From NCBI RefSeq assembly GCF_003931795.1, contig NZ_CP034234.1, forward strand, positions 248,001 through 312,000: a stretch of DNA of 64,000 bases. Direction: 5' to 3'. Shown here piece after piece: positions 45,716 through 55,715 of this stretch (within the stretch, counting starts at the first letter, position 1; every line of letters starts with the position of its first letter). The notes below the pieces were generated by a model. It ran no database searches. It had not been told where the DNA came from and worked only from the letters and a program-made list of their open reading frames with translations. Origin of the DNA: Erysipelothrix piscisicarius (GTDB lineage: Bacteria > Bacillota_I > Bacilli_A > Erysipelotrichales > Erysipelotrichaceae). The position numbers and the translations under genes are program-made.

Positions 45716-47530
45716 ATGTCGTATCAATCGTTATATCGTAAATATAGACCTTCACATCTTGACGAAGTTGTGGGGCAAGAACATGTCGTTCATGTTTTAA
45801 AAAATTCAATTACTAAAGATAAGATATCACATGCATATCTTTTTTGTGGTCCACGTGGAACAGGAAAAACATCGATAGCGAAATTATTTGCGCGGGCAGT
45901 CAATTGTGAGAATCCTGATCAAGTAATTTGTGGAACTTGTGACAATTGTAAGGCTGTAGCGGATGGAACGCATCCAGATCTCATTGAAATTGATGCCGCA
46001 AGTAACAATGGTGTTGATGAGATTCGTGGTCTTATTGAAAAAGTGAAATATACACCGATTCTCGGAAAATATAAAGTCTACATCATCGATGAGGTTCATA
46101 TGCTTTCACAAGGTGCTTTTAATGCACTTCTTAAGACATTAGAAGAGCCACCAAGTCATGTTGTATTTATATTAGCGACAACAGAAATACATAAAGTGTT
46201 GCCTACAATAATTTCGCGCTGTCAACGCTACGATTTTAATCGTATTGGCGAAGTGGATATTGCGAAGCGATTGGATTATGTCCTTGAAAAAGAAGATGTA
46301 GAAGCTGAACAAGGAGTTTCGAAACTTATTGCAAGTTTATCTGGCGGTGGTTTAAGAAATGCATTAACGATTCTAGAACAAGCGATTGTTCTAGCAGATG
46401 ATCAGATTACGGTAGCACAAATTAATGATACCAATGGTATCATTACAGACCAAGATAAGATTCGTTTATTCAATAGCATTCAGGAACAAAATATGGAAAC
46501 GCTTGTGAATCAAATTGCAATGATGAGTGAGAAGAGTGTTAATATTGATCGCTTGATGATGGATCTCATTAGTGGATTAAAAGATTCAATTATCTATTCA
46601 CATACAAATTCTGAAACGCTTGTCAACGAAAATAGTTTAATGTTTATCCAATATCTTGCGAAGTCGTTACAGGTTCAAGAACGATTGCAAGTGATTGACA
46701 AACTATTAGGTTATATGGATAAAATGAAATTTTCTCAAAATCAATCAACATATTTTGAATTCGCTATGGTGGATGTTTTTAATTCATTTAATCATAAAAA
46801 AAATAATGTGAATTTGAATCAACAAAACCAAGAAGCAATGACAGCTGAAGAAATCTATCGATTAGAACATGGTAATAAGCAGAGAAAGACATCACACAAC
46901 GATGTTCCTAAGTCAAACGAGTCGACTCATGAACCAATTATTTTCGAAACAAATAATCCGGAAGAAATGATTGAAGATGAGATTATTGAAGAAGAAATTC
47001 AAATTGATACAGAAGTCTTTATTACAGAGCCAAATGACCAGCCGGATGCACTTCTAACAGTAGATGAAGTTGTTCAGTATATGGTAACGGCTGATAAAGC
47101 AATTCGTATCCAAGACGATGCCTCATATCAAGCAATTGATCGCTATAAGGTTGATTTAACGTGGGCACGCGCAAGTAGACTTATAAGTGGTGGGAAACTG
47201 GTATTAAGCAGTAATTTCTTTGTTGTTATTGCACTCGTCAATGACGCAGCGGTTCGAGAAGTGGCAGCAATACGAAATCAAAGCGAACTTTATCATTTCT
47301 CAAAAGTTCTTTTTGGTGGATCAAAGCAAATTTTAGCCATTACACAAGAAATGTACGCAGAAGCTGTTTCTAAATTTCTAGATCTTTCAAAGAACAACAA
47401 TTTACCAGAACCAATAGAAGCAAAACCGTTTAACGATCAATCTCAAGAAGATGAAGTTGAACAAAAAGATGAAAGCTTAGAAAAAGTAAAAGAACTGTTT
47501 GGGGGAATCGTAGAGATTATAGAATCGTGA
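45716..47530 (+). CDS. dnaX: DNA polymerase III subunits gamma/tau
   Basis: The clamp-loader ATPase, 604 residues. Walker A GPRGTGKTS is at about 44-52, the four-Cys zinc module (C-x-n-CGTCDNC) at about 63-78, Walker B with DEVHMLS at about 118-124, and sensor SRCQRYDF at about 168. A Glu-rich linker (about 415-440) leads to the C-terminal tau region that contacts polymerase. No obvious slippery site marks production of a short gamma form. recR begins 12 bases downstream, a classic gene pair. Confidence 0.96.
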   Translation: MSYQSLYRKYRPSHLDEVVGQEHVVHVLKNSITKDKISHAYLFCGPRGTGKTSIAKLFARAVNCENPDQVICGTCDNCKAVADGTHPDLIEIDAASNNGVDEIRGLIEKVKYTPILGKYKVYIIDEVHMLSQGAFNALLKTLEEPPSHVVFILATTEIHKVLPTIISRCQRYDFNRIGEVDIAKRLDYVLEKEDVEAEQGVSKLIASLSGGGLRNALTILEQAIVLADDQITVAQINDTNGIITDQDKIRLFNSIQEQNMETLVNQIAMMSEKSVNIDRLMMDLISGLKDSIIYSHTNSETLVNENSLMFIQYLAKSLQVQERLQVIDKLLGYMDKMKFSQNQSTYFEFAMVDVFNSFNHKKNNVNLNQQNQEAMTAEEIYRLEHGNKQRKTSHNDVPKSNESTHEPIIFETNNPEEMIEDEIIEEEIQIDTEVFITEPNDQPDALLTVDEVVQYMVTADKAIRIQDDASYQAIDRYKVDLTWARASRLISGGKLVLSSNFFVVIALVNDAAVREVAAIRNQSELYHFSKVLFGGSKQILAITQEMYAEAVSKFLDLSKNNNLPEPIEAKPFNDQSQEDEVEQKDESLEKVKELFGGIVEIIES

Positions 47531-47542
47531 GGTTGTCAATAA

Positions 47543-48133
47543 ATGTATCCTAAAAAACTAGAAAAATTAATTGAATCGTTTATGATGCTGCCTGGGGTTG
47601 GACAAAAGACGGCTGAGCGTTATGCACTCAGCATTTTAGATCAAAAACCAGAAGATGTGGATAAATTCTCACAAGATTTGAGTACCGCACGGCATGAAAT
47701 TCAATCATGTAAAGTTTGCCATAACCTCGCGGATGAGGCGGTTTGTCAAATATGCCAAGATGAAACGCGTAATCGTTCAATCATTTGCGTTGTCGCAACA
47801 GCAAAGGAAGCATTTTCAATCGAAAAAATGAATGAATATCACGGTGTTTATCATGTCTTAGGGGGATTAATCTCTACTCAAAAAGGGATTCTTCCAGAGA
47901 ATTTGAATATTCAGTCACTCATTAATCGTGTTGATGAAAACGTAACTGAAGTTATATTAGCGATCAATGCTACCGTTGAAGGGGAAATGACATCGCTTTA
48001 TCTGGCGAAAAAATTAGAAGATCAAGCAGATGTTTCACGTTTAGCTTTTGGATTACCAATTGGTGGTCATTTAGACTACGCAGATGATATGACATTGATG
48101 AAAGCTTTTGAGGGTCGCAGTAAAGTTAAATAG
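47543..48133 (+). CDS. recR: Recombination mediator RecR
   Basis: A 196-residue protein of the RecFOR pathway that loads RecA onto gapped DNA. The helix-hairpin-helix region is LPGVGQKTAERYAL (about 17-30), the zinc finger CKVC...CQIC at about 57-73, and the Toprim domain (IICVVATAKEAF onwards) at about 80-175, ending in the Walker-like GLPIGGHLDYAD. Length and domains are normal. It lies in an operon with dnaX. Confidence 0.96.
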   Translation: MYPKKLEKLIESFMMLPGVGQKTAERYALSILDQKPEDVDKFSQDLSTARHEIQSCKVCHNLADEAVCQICQDETRNRSIICVVATAKEAFSIEKMNEYHGVYHVLGGLISTQKGILPENLNIQSLINRVDENVTEVILAINATVEGEMTSLYLAKKLEDQADVSRLAFGLPIGGHLDYADDMTLMKAFEGRSKVK

Positions 48134-48142
48134 GAGGTCCAT

Positions 48143-49021
48143 ATGAGCTCAATAGCATATATTTCCGATGAAAAGATGATTGAATATCATCGAATTAATG
48201 GAAATCAAACCGTAAATTTTTGGAGACTCAGTCTTAAAGGCTTTGAGCGGTTTGATGTTGGCGACTTACTTTTTTTCTTAGACAGGCGTTATATCCATCC
48301 TCAAACGAAAGAAAAGGGGATTATTGGTTATGGTCGCGCAAAAACAGTGCGCACCATGAGTGTAAAACGAACATGGGATCAGTATGGAACCATGAATGGC
48401 TATACTTCATTTGAAATGTTTGAAGAAGCAATTTTGAACCGTACTAAAGATCATGAAGTGCCAAAGCAAATTCAGAGCATCGAACTCGAAGATCTCAAGT
48501 TCTTTGCTGCACCAATCTATCTCCATGAAGTAGATTTTAAACTTACCAAACGTTTAGAATCATTTACTTATCTTGAGGATGATGACCAAAATACCGTATT
48601 GAATCTTCTAAACAAAGGATTAGAAATTGGGCTGGATGAGTGGTTTACCAAAGTCCATAAACATGAATTAAGCGAACGTGACATTATTCAAGATCTCGAG
48701 CATCAACGTCTAAGAGATATCCTATCAAGCATTCGGACGGAGTGGACGCTTATTCAGGAGTCGATGATTTCTACCAATCAAGAAAAGTATAAAATCGGAC
48801 CGATTGGATATACCTATTATGGAAACAAAACTGCATCCATATCATTGCCCTGTTCATCCCTTAAGAATCAAATATATCCCTTGCTTGGTATTTCCTGGGT
48901 AATAAAAAAAGAACTTGAAGATTTCAAGTTCTCAATTTCTTTATGCATTAAAAATCAAACAGCATCACAATCATACAAGGATCTTATTCAGCAGATGAAT
49001 CTAGAGCTCGTAGATATTTAG
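48143..49021 (+). CDS. Unknown protein, third gene of the dnaX-recR operon
   Basis: A 292-residue soluble protein. The N-terminal region (NFWRLSLKGFERFDVGDLLFFL ... GIIGYGR; here only cores GDLLFFL and IIGYGR) suggests a PUA/EVE-like beta-barrel that might bind modified bases or RNA, but I cannot confirm this. The C-terminal half is helical, with no motif recognised. AGGAGG precedes the ATG, nine bases after recR. Its 3' end overlaps the convergent CYTH gene by 38 bases. Its place behind dnaX and recR hints at a DNA- or RNA-related role, by association only. Confidence 0.7.
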   Translation: MSSIAYISDEKMIEYHRINGNQTVNFWRLSLKGFERFDVGDLLFFLDRRYIHPQTKEKGIIGYGRAKTVRTMSVKRTWDQYGTMNGYTSFEMFEEAILNRTKDHEVPKQIQSIELEDLKFFAAPIYLHEVDFKLTKRLESFTYLEDDDQNTVLNLLNKGLEIGLDEWFTKVHKHELSERDIIQDLEHQRLRDILSSIRTEWTLIQESMISTNQEKYKIGPIGYTYYGNKTASISLPCSSLKNQIYPLLGISWVIKKELEDFKFSISLCIKNQTASQSYKDLIQQMNLELVDI

Positions 49022-49529
49022 GTTTTGAAGGTTTATATTGAATCCCCAATAATTGAAGCGTATCAAGGTAGTGCGGGTACGCTTTTTCATTGCTTTCATG
49101 AAGTTCATATTCCAGTTCATAATCGGAATTATTTAAAAAACGGGTATAATCTAAACACCAAACACCATAGATGTCAGAGTATTCATAGCGGACTGTATTA
49201 CTGAATGCGATGACCTCCATCGTATTTACGTCAATGTCTTTTTCATTTAAAAAATCAATAATGCGTTCATCCATAAGTGACTTTTCATTTAAAATAACCT
49301 CGTATTCCAATACACCTTCTTCTTGAGGTACTTTTAATGTGAACTCATGAATACTACCAATTGTGCGTATACGGCACATGGAGTGTTGTTTAAATAAAGA
49401 ACCTTTCGGTGTATCATAGTATGTATTTTCTTGATACTTAGGATCTTTAAAAGGGAACGAATTCAAAATATGGTTAAATTCGTCCTGGGTGAGTTGAGTT
49501 TTATATTCAATTTCGAGATGTTGTTTCAT
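48984..49529 (-). CDS. CYTH-domain (triphosphate tunnel) protein
   Basis: A 181-residue protein of the YjbK type. The diagnostic ExExK motif is EIEYK at residues 6-10. Further charged strand residues (CRIRTI, EFTLKVP, LEYEV, ELEYEL) line the tunnel. Family members hydrolyse triphosphates such as thiamine triphosphate or inorganic tripolyphosphate; the substrate here is unknown. The ATG at 49529 precedes the motif directly, so the longer frame to 49595 is rejected. It is divergent from the NAD kinase gene, a neighbour of YjbK-type genes in other Bacillota. Confidence 0.9.
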   Translation of the reverse strand: MKQHLEIEYKTQLTQDEFNHILNSFPFKDPKYQENTYYDTPKGSLFKQHSMCRIRTIGSIHEFTLKVPQEEGVLEYEVILNEKSLMDERIIDFLNEKDIDVNTMEVIAFSNTVRYEYSDIYGVWCLDYTRFLNNSDYELEYELHESNEKAYPHYLDTLQLLGIQYKPSKPKYLRALDSSAE

Positions 49530-49571
49530 ACATCTATGGTACAATAAGTCTAAAGGAAAAGGAAGTGGATT

Positions 49572-50354
49572 ATGAAACGTTTTACACTTGTTCAACGTGG
49601 TGATGCTGCGTCACAAGGGATCTGCATGAAGATTCGCGATGCTCTTGTGAAAAATAATTTTATATTTGATGACCAGAATCCTGAACTCATTATTTGTGTT
49701 GGTGGAGATGGAACACTTTTAAAAGCGTTTCATGACTGGATTCACATTATTGACGATGTAGCCTTCGTTGGAATTCATTCGGGAACGTTGGGTTTTTCCA
49801 CAGACTATACTAAAGATTGTGTGGATCAATTTATAAAAGACGTAATCCATAATGAACCCGTGATTGAAGAAAAACGGATTCTTGAAGCACTCTGTATAAA
49901 CGATACGCGTGAAATCCAAGTCTGTGCACTAAATGAAATACGTGTTGAAAACATCGTTAAAACACAAGCGTTAGATATTTACATTGATGATTGTTATTTC
50001 GAGACATTTAGAGGGAATGGTGTTTGTATCTCTGGGCAATATGGTTCGACTGCATATAATCGTTCCATCGGTGGTGCCGTTATTTTCCCAGGATTAGATT
50101 TACTACAACTAACCGAAATATCTGGAATTCATCATCGATATGCACGCAGTTTGGATTCGCCTTTGATTATGAAACCGGACTCTAAAATCATTCTAAAAAG
50201 TGATTCATTCGATCATGCATTATTATGTTATGATCACCTTCATAAGCATTTAGATGGTATTCATGAGATTAGAATTTCCAGCTATCCAAAAGTGATGCGT
50301 TTTGCGCGGTTTAATGATATTCCGCATATTCAACGATTGAATGCTTTATTTTAA
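49572..50354 (+). CDS. nadK: NAD kinase
   Basis: A 260-residue NAD(+) kinase making NADP. The catalytic GGDGTLL motif is at about 43-49, the conserved ALNEIRVE (N-E diad) at about 120-127, and the glycine-rich stretch GSTAYNRSIGGAV (about 157-170) binds the nucleotide. GGAAGTG precedes the ATG. It is transcribed divergently from the CYTH gene with a 42-bp shared promoter region. Confidence 0.95.
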   Translation: MKRFTLVQRGDAASQGICMKIRDALVKNNFIFDDQNPELIICVGGDGTLLKAFHDWIHIIDDVAFVGIHSGTLGFSTDYTKDCVDQFIKDVIHNEPVIEEKRILEALCINDTREIQVCALNEIRVENIVKTQALDIYIDDCYFETFRGNGVCISGQYGSTAYNRSIGGAVIFPGLDLLQLTEISGIHHRYARSLDSPLIMKPDSKIILKSDSFDHALLCYDHLHKHLDGIHEIRISSYPKVMRFARFNDIPHIQRLNALF

Positions 50355-50357
50355 AAA

Positions 50358-50396
50358 GAAAAGAAGGAGTGACCCTAAAGTCCTTCCTTCTTTTTT
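50358..50396. terminator. Terminator between nadK and rodA
   Basis: GAAGGA and TCCTTC form a short stem around a 12-base loop with A-rich and T-rich flanks, between two convergent genes. It can serve both. Confidence 0.65.
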
Positions 50397-51606
50397 AGTG
50401 TTTGTGTAAATTAATGGTTTCGCTGTACATATGCAGTGCGACAGCAATGGGTATCATATAGGAAACAAGAGATGATCCTCCATAAGATATAAAGGGTAAG
50501 GTAATTCCGGTAATTGGCAGGATGCCTAGAATCATACCGATATTCTGTAAATCCTGGAACACAATCATTCCAATGATTCCCATCATCATATATCGTTCTT
50601 TAGATAAATTACTTCTTAGTGTATTTATCACAAGTTTTATATCAAAGGCAAATGATAAGATAACAACTAAAGATGCACCGAGAAACCCAAAGTTTTGCGA
50701 AATAACGGCGAAAATAAAGTCAGTTTGAGGTTCTGGGAACTGAGCAATTACAGATCCTAAGGGATGACCTGTAAGACCTGCAGTACCAAGTGATAACAGT
50801 GCTTGGAAGAGTTGGTATCCATATGTTTGAGGATACTTCTCATAATCGAGCCAACCATAGAAACGGGTGAGACGATAATGCGTTGCACCACCACCCAAAA
50901 TGGTATTGAGTAACTCTTGATTATTGTAATAAAGCCAAACAATACCCAGTAGCAGTCCAAGTGCAAGACCAACAATAACAATGATCCATTCGCGTCGAAC
51001 ACCAGATAGGAAGAACATCGTAGCGAGGCTGACAAGAATAACAATTGGAACCCCAGTATCAGGTTGTAGAAATATCAAGATAAAGGGTGGAAGAACATAT
51101 TTAATCATTTTATAGATTAATTCAAAATCACTTTTAAATGAATATTCAGTTTTCAATGTATTATGTTCATGAATAGTATTGGCGGTTTTAATTACGAGTA
51201 CGATTTTCATAAATTCACTCGGTTGGAAGGAACCAATACCCGGAATAGAATACCAAGCATGCGTCCCATTTATTTCTGCAGCGAAGGGTATGTGAATACC
51301 GAATCGAGAAGATAGAACACGTGCTATAACAAGACCGAGTAGACATACCATTAAAATCCAATAGGCAATATCTACTGCAGTGAAGATACGATCGACGCCG
51401 ATTTTGAGTAGAAAAGCAACGACTCCAAGACCTACGACAATCCAGCTAATTTGTTTTATTACTAAATTGACGCCCCCATCTTGGTTCATAAGTGGTGCTG
51501 CAAGATGAATTGCCACAAGACTTATTCCAAAGAGTGCAAAGAGTAAGACAATTAAAGTTACATCAAGGGTGAAGTGTCGTTTGCTTTCATTTATAAATTT
51601 GTTCAT
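50395..51606 (-). CDS. rodA: SEDS peptidoglycan polymerase, RodA-like
   Basis: A 403-residue membrane glycosyltransferase of the RodA/FtsW/SpoVE family with about ten membrane segments. Conserved SEDS features: FQPSEFMKI (about 130-138), LQPDTGVPIVI (about 178-188), a large extracellular loop, and FISYGGSSLVSY (about 376-387) near the C-terminus. RodA polymerises lipid II during elongation with a class B PBP, which is not in the window. RodA is preferred over FtsW because no division gene is nearby; this is moderate evidence. AAAGGAGG precedes the ATG. Confidence 0.9.
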   Translation of the reverse strand: MNKFINESKRHFTLDVTLIVLLFALFGISLVAIHLAAPLMNQDGGVNLVIKQISWIVVGLGVVAFLLKIGVDRIFTAVDIAYWILMVCLLGLVIARVLSSRFGIHIPFAAEINGTHAWYSIPGIGSFQPSEFMKIVLVIKTANTIHEHNTLKTEYSFKSDFELIYKMIKYVLPPFILIFLQPDTGVPIVILVSLATMFFLSGVRREWIIVIVGLALGLLLGIVWLYYNNQELLNTILGGGATHYRLTRFYGWLDYEKYPQTYGYQLFQALLSLGTAGLTGHPLGSVIAQFPEPQTDFIFAVISQNFGFLGASLVVILSFAFDIKLVINTLRSNLSKERYMMMGIIGMIVFQDLQNIGMILGILPITGITLPFISYGGSSLVSYMIPIAVALHMYSETINLHKH

Positions 51607-51671
51607 CGTGCCTCCTTTTGCGAATGAATGTAATAGTGTATAATAGAATGGAAAAGTTAGAGGTGCTCAAA

Positions 51672-53211
51672 ATGAATCGTCTTCAGACATATTATGAACA
51701 GTTACAACTCCCATTGAAATCATTATTCTTGGGTTGTTTCTTGATTACAATCGGTTCTATCATAGCAAACCCATATATCGTAATGATATTTAAATTTAAC
51801 AGTCCACTATTTGTTACAGCATCGAAATTGTTGTTGTATGCTGGTGGTATCATTTTATCATATTTTCCACTGTATGTTTTTATTAAATTGTTAACGCATC
51901 GAAATGATGAAACCAATGTCGTGGTTACAGGATTTATTTCATATTTAGTGTTCTTAGTTGTGATGACGCTGTTGTCACCAACAACATCACCAAAAGCTGC
52001 GTATTCAGACATTTTAAACATTACAATTGGAAACGAATCATATGGTTTGTTTAAAACAGGAATTTTTGGCTTCTTAGCCGTACTCCTTGTGGTTCGATAT
52101 TGTTATCGAAGCCATAAAGAAACAACTGGTTTCTCCCAAGTTTCTTATTTAGATAAAGATACACTTAAATTAGTGAATGCAATTATTGGATCTGCAATCG
52201 TAGGGGCGCTTTTTGCATATGGATGGCTTATGTTTGTGGATGGTATCTACAATGCATTGAAATTTATATCTTCAGATTCTCATAATCCGATGAGTCTTTT
52301 TGCATACGGAGGGTTAGAACGACTTCTAACACTTGGGAACATTCAAACGATGATGCATCAAGAAATATGGCTTGGATCTCTTGGGGGATCCTGGATGAAT
52401 ATTGAGGCGAAACGTTTGTAGGGATGCCAATATTTGGACGGCTCAACTTAAAGAGGGTCTAAATATGATTAGTGGTGCTGGACGCTATACGAGTGCATAC
52501 TATGTGCTTAATCTATTTGCGATTCCAGGTTATCTGCTTGCAGTTGTTTCAACAATCTCCAATAAAAAAGTTTTAAAGAAAAACATTTCACTCTTCGTTA
52601 TTGTAATTCTAACATCAATGCTCGGGGGAATTATCTTCCCAGTTGAGTTGTTAATGCTTTTAACAAGTCCAATTCTATATTTCTTCCATCTCTTTATGAC
52701 CGCATTTATTTATGCGATTCTTGTTGGATTTGGAGCAACCGTAGGCTTCTCGTATTTGGGAACGTTGACAAGTGCAACACCGGGAAACCTTATCGATTTT
52801 ATTGGTCTTATGAGAAATACAGTAATGTTTGATAAAATTATGATTATTCTATTAGTTGGTATTATTACATTTATTATTTACTTTGCGATGACCCGTTTCT
52901 ACTATAGTAGAATGGCAATTGATGTCTTAAATATTGGAAGTAAAAAAGAACGTGTTAATGATTTTATTGAACGATTGGGAGGCCTTGAAAATATTGAAGC
53001 GATTTCAAGCACACCAACGCATATCCATGTTGCGCTCCGTGATCGTGATGAATTAAATGTTTCAGGATTACACCGACAAGGGGTTACTCGTATCGTTGAG
53101 ACTCGACAAGGTTTTACACTTTCTGTAGGATCCTCATCGTATATGTTGCAACGTGCGGTAAATCGTCATCTTGATGCACTTCCTAAAGCGGAAGAGGATG
53201 CTGAAGAATGA
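51672..53211 (+). pseudogene. PTS EIIC-EIIB-like protein lacking phosphotransfer residues, frame broken
   Basis: The frame from ATG 51672 (GAGGTG upstream) runs to 52421. A second frame continues to 53211. Restoring one G at 52406-52407 and one at 52421-52423 gives a continuous 513-residue protein (...WMNIEGETFVGDANIWTAQ...). The N-terminal part (about 1-410) has the EIIC fold of the glucose superfamily, including GGLERLL and GGIIFPVELLMLLTSPILYF. The usual G-I-T-E reads GIIF, so the substrate-binding Glu is missing. The C-terminal EIIB-like domain has LGGLENIEAISSTPTHIHV, where C-x-T-R-L-R is expected, so the phosphorylated Cys is absent. It overlaps mutS by four bases. If intact it would be a transporter-like sensor or facilitator that the PTS cannot phosphorylate. 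Confidence 0.75.
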
Positions 53212-55715
53212 CACAAGCAACATTAACACCAATGTTACAACAATATATGGACATAAAGAAAAACACCAATGATGCGTTGGTGTTTTATCGCTTGGGAGAC
53301 TTCTATGAATTGTTCTTTGAAGATGCTATCACAGCATCAAAAGTCTTGGATCTTGTTTTAACAGCGCGTTCAGCTGGAAAGGATCAAAAGGCCCCAATGT
53401 GTGGTGTTCCACATCATGCGGCGCAAGGTTATATTCAAAAATTAGTGTCCGCAGGGTACAAAGTAGCAATTGTGGAACAAGTTGAAGATCCTAAAAACGC
53501 AAAAGGGATTGTTAAGCGTGATGTCGTTGAGATTGTAACGCCAGGAACATATTTTGAAATGGATGATAACGAAACGCGCGAAATTGCTTCAATAACGCTC
53601 GATTTAGTGTATGCAACGATTGTCAGTTGCGATATCGTTTCAGGAAATCTACGTGCAATTCGTGTCATGAATGATTTTGTTGAAATTATTAAAGTACTCC
53701 AACAATTTCAAGTAAAAGAAATTGTTGTTTCTGAACATTTTGATTCTAAAATTCTAAATGAAATTAAAAGTAAAACCGAAATCTATATTTCGTATCAAGA
53801 AGACTTAGCAGAAGATGTTCAACATCAAGATCCAACAATTTGTAAAACACAAGCACGGTTAATTCAATACCTCATTTATACACATAAGCGTAGTTTGAAT
53901 CATTTATCAGAAGTTGTAGTGCTTAATGATGAAGCATATTTACGTATGGATTATGCTACAATGACGAATCTCGAACTCATTGACCATCAAAAGGGAAAAG
54001 AATTATCCCTATTCCACTTTATTAATCATACTAAAACAAACATGGGAGCACGCGCACTTAAAGAAATGTTGATGCAACCATTGGTGAGCGTTGATTCCAT
54101 CAATAAGCGACACATTCAAATTGAGACACTTATCGAAGATTATCTTCTTGCGGATGCACTTTCTCAATGTTTAAAAGAAACTTATGACATTCATCGCGTT
54201 ATTGCACGCTTATCAACCGCAAAGCATAATGCACAGGATCTTGTGCGTCTTAAAAAAACACTCGGTACCTTCAAACGAATACAAGAAGTAGTGGACGGTA
54301 TTGACTGTTTTAACTTTATGCAGATCAACCCTCTTCAGGATGCGTATCAAGTACTTGATACACATATTTTAGACGATGCGCCGGTTGCACTTAAAGAAGG
54401 GAGAACCTTCAAACAAGGGATTCATTCTGAACTTGATGAACTTTTAGAGTTATCAAAAAATGGGAAGAAATGGCTTGTTAATTTTGAGGCGGAACAACGC
54501 GAAAGAACGGGCATTAAGAACTTAAAAGTTGGTTATACCCGTGCTTTTGGATATTACATTGAAATTAGTAAAGGCCAAATTGAGAATGTTCGTGAAGAGT
54601 TTGGTTATATTCGAAAGCAAACCTTAACAAATGCTGAACGATACACTAGTGAAGCATTACAAGAATATGAATTAAAAACAAGCCAAGCCAGTGAACGTAT
54701 TTTAGAAATTGAACATGAGTTGTTTGATTCTGTTACTCAATATATTTCACAATTTTCAACGGAAATCCATAATATTGGATCATCGATAGCGCTCATGGAC
54801 GCTTTGCTCTCACTTTCAGAAGTGTCTGCTTTACCAGGTTATCAACGTCCAGAATTTGTATCCGGGAGTGAGTTAGATATTAAAAACGGAAAGCATCCAG
54901 TTTTAGAATCAACATTAAAAGATCACCAGTATATTGCAAGTGATGTATTAATGAATGCAACCCGTAATACTCTAATCTTAACGGGACCCAATATGGGTGG
55001 TAAAAGTACCTATATGAGAATGGTCGCACTTAATGTTATTTTGGCGCAAATTGGATGTTATGTTCCGTGTGAAAGCATGACACTCAGCCTTGTAGACCAA
55101 ATCTTTACAAGAATGGGTGCAAGTGATGATATTTTAATGGGACAGTCAACATTTATGGTTGAAATGATGGAGGCTCAAGCAGCACTTTCGCGTGCTACCA
55201 AACATTCCTTAGTGCTTTTTGATGAAATTGGACGAGGAACGTCAACATATGACGGAATGGCACTAGCTCAGGCAATTATCGAGTATATCAATAATTCAAT
55301 TCAAAGTCGCACAATTTTCTCAACGCATTATCATGAATTAGTGACGTTAGAATCGATGTATGAGGGGATTAAAAATATTCATGTGGAAGTACATGAAGAA
55401 AACGATGAAGTGACGTTCCTCTATAAAGTCATTGATGGCCGTGCGGATAAGTCGTATGGGATTAATGTAGCGCGTTTGGCTCATTTACCTCAAAGTATCA
55501 TTGAACGTGCTAAACACAATTTAGAGGTTCTTGAATTGTCCAAAAGCCGTTTAGATATTGATTCTAAGGTTGTTACGGTAGAAGTAGAACCGCAGGGATA
55601 TAGTGTCGTAAAAAATAAATTGCAGAGCCTTGATGTTAACCAATTAACACCAATTGAAGCACTCATGGTTCTTTCTGAATTAAAATCAATCATTGAGGAC
55701 AAAGGCGATGAATAA
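53208..55715 (+). CDS. mutS: DNA mismatch repair protein MutS
   Basis: An 835-residue mismatch-recognition ATPase. The N-terminal mismatch-reading motif GDFYELF is at about 25-31. The C-terminal ATPase has Walker A GPNMGGKST (about 593-601), Walker B VLFDEIGRGTS (about 670-680) and STHYHE. Full length for MutS. Its ATG overlaps the stop of the PTS-like gene (ATGA), and its end overlaps mutL by 8 bases, so the genes are coupled. Confidence 0.97.
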   Translation: MTQATLTPMLQQYMDIKKNTNDALVFYRLGDFYELFFEDAITASKVLDLVLTARSAGKDQKAPMCGVPHHAAQGYIQKLVSAGYKVAIVEQVEDPKNAKGIVKRDVVEIVTPGTYFEMDDNETREIASITLDLVYATIVSCDIVSGNLRAIRVMNDFVEIIKVLQQFQVKEIVVSEHFDSKILNEIKSKTEIYISYQEDLAEDVQHQDPTICKTQARLIQYLIYTHKRSLNHLSEVVVLNDEAYLRMDYATMTNLELIDHQKGKELSLFHFINHTKTNMGARALKEMLMQPLVSVDSINKRHIQIETLIEDYLLADALSQCLKETYDIHRVIARLSTAKHNAQDLVRLKKTLGTFKRIQEVVDGIDCFNFMQINPLQDAYQVLDTHILDDAPVALKEGRTFKQGIHSELDELLELSKNGKKWLVNFEAEQRERTGIKNLKVGYTRAFGYYIEISKGQIENVREEFGYIRKQTLTNAERYTSEALQEYELKTSQASERILEIEHELFDSVTQYISQFSTEIHNIGSSIALMDALLSLSEVSALPGYQRPEFVSGSELDIKNGKHPVLESTLKDHQYIASDVLMNATRNTLILTGPNMGGKSTYMRMVALNVILAQIGCYVPCESMTLSLVDQIFTRMGASDDILMGQSTFMVEMMEAQAALSRATKHSLVLFDEIGRGTSTYDGMALAQAIIEYINNSIQSRTIFSTHYHELVTLESMYEGIKNIHVEVHEENDEVTFLYKVIDGRADKSYGINVARLAHLPQSIIERAKHNLEVLELSKSRLDIDSKVVTVEVEPQGYSVVKNKLQSLDVNQLTPIEALMVLSELKSIIEDKGDE

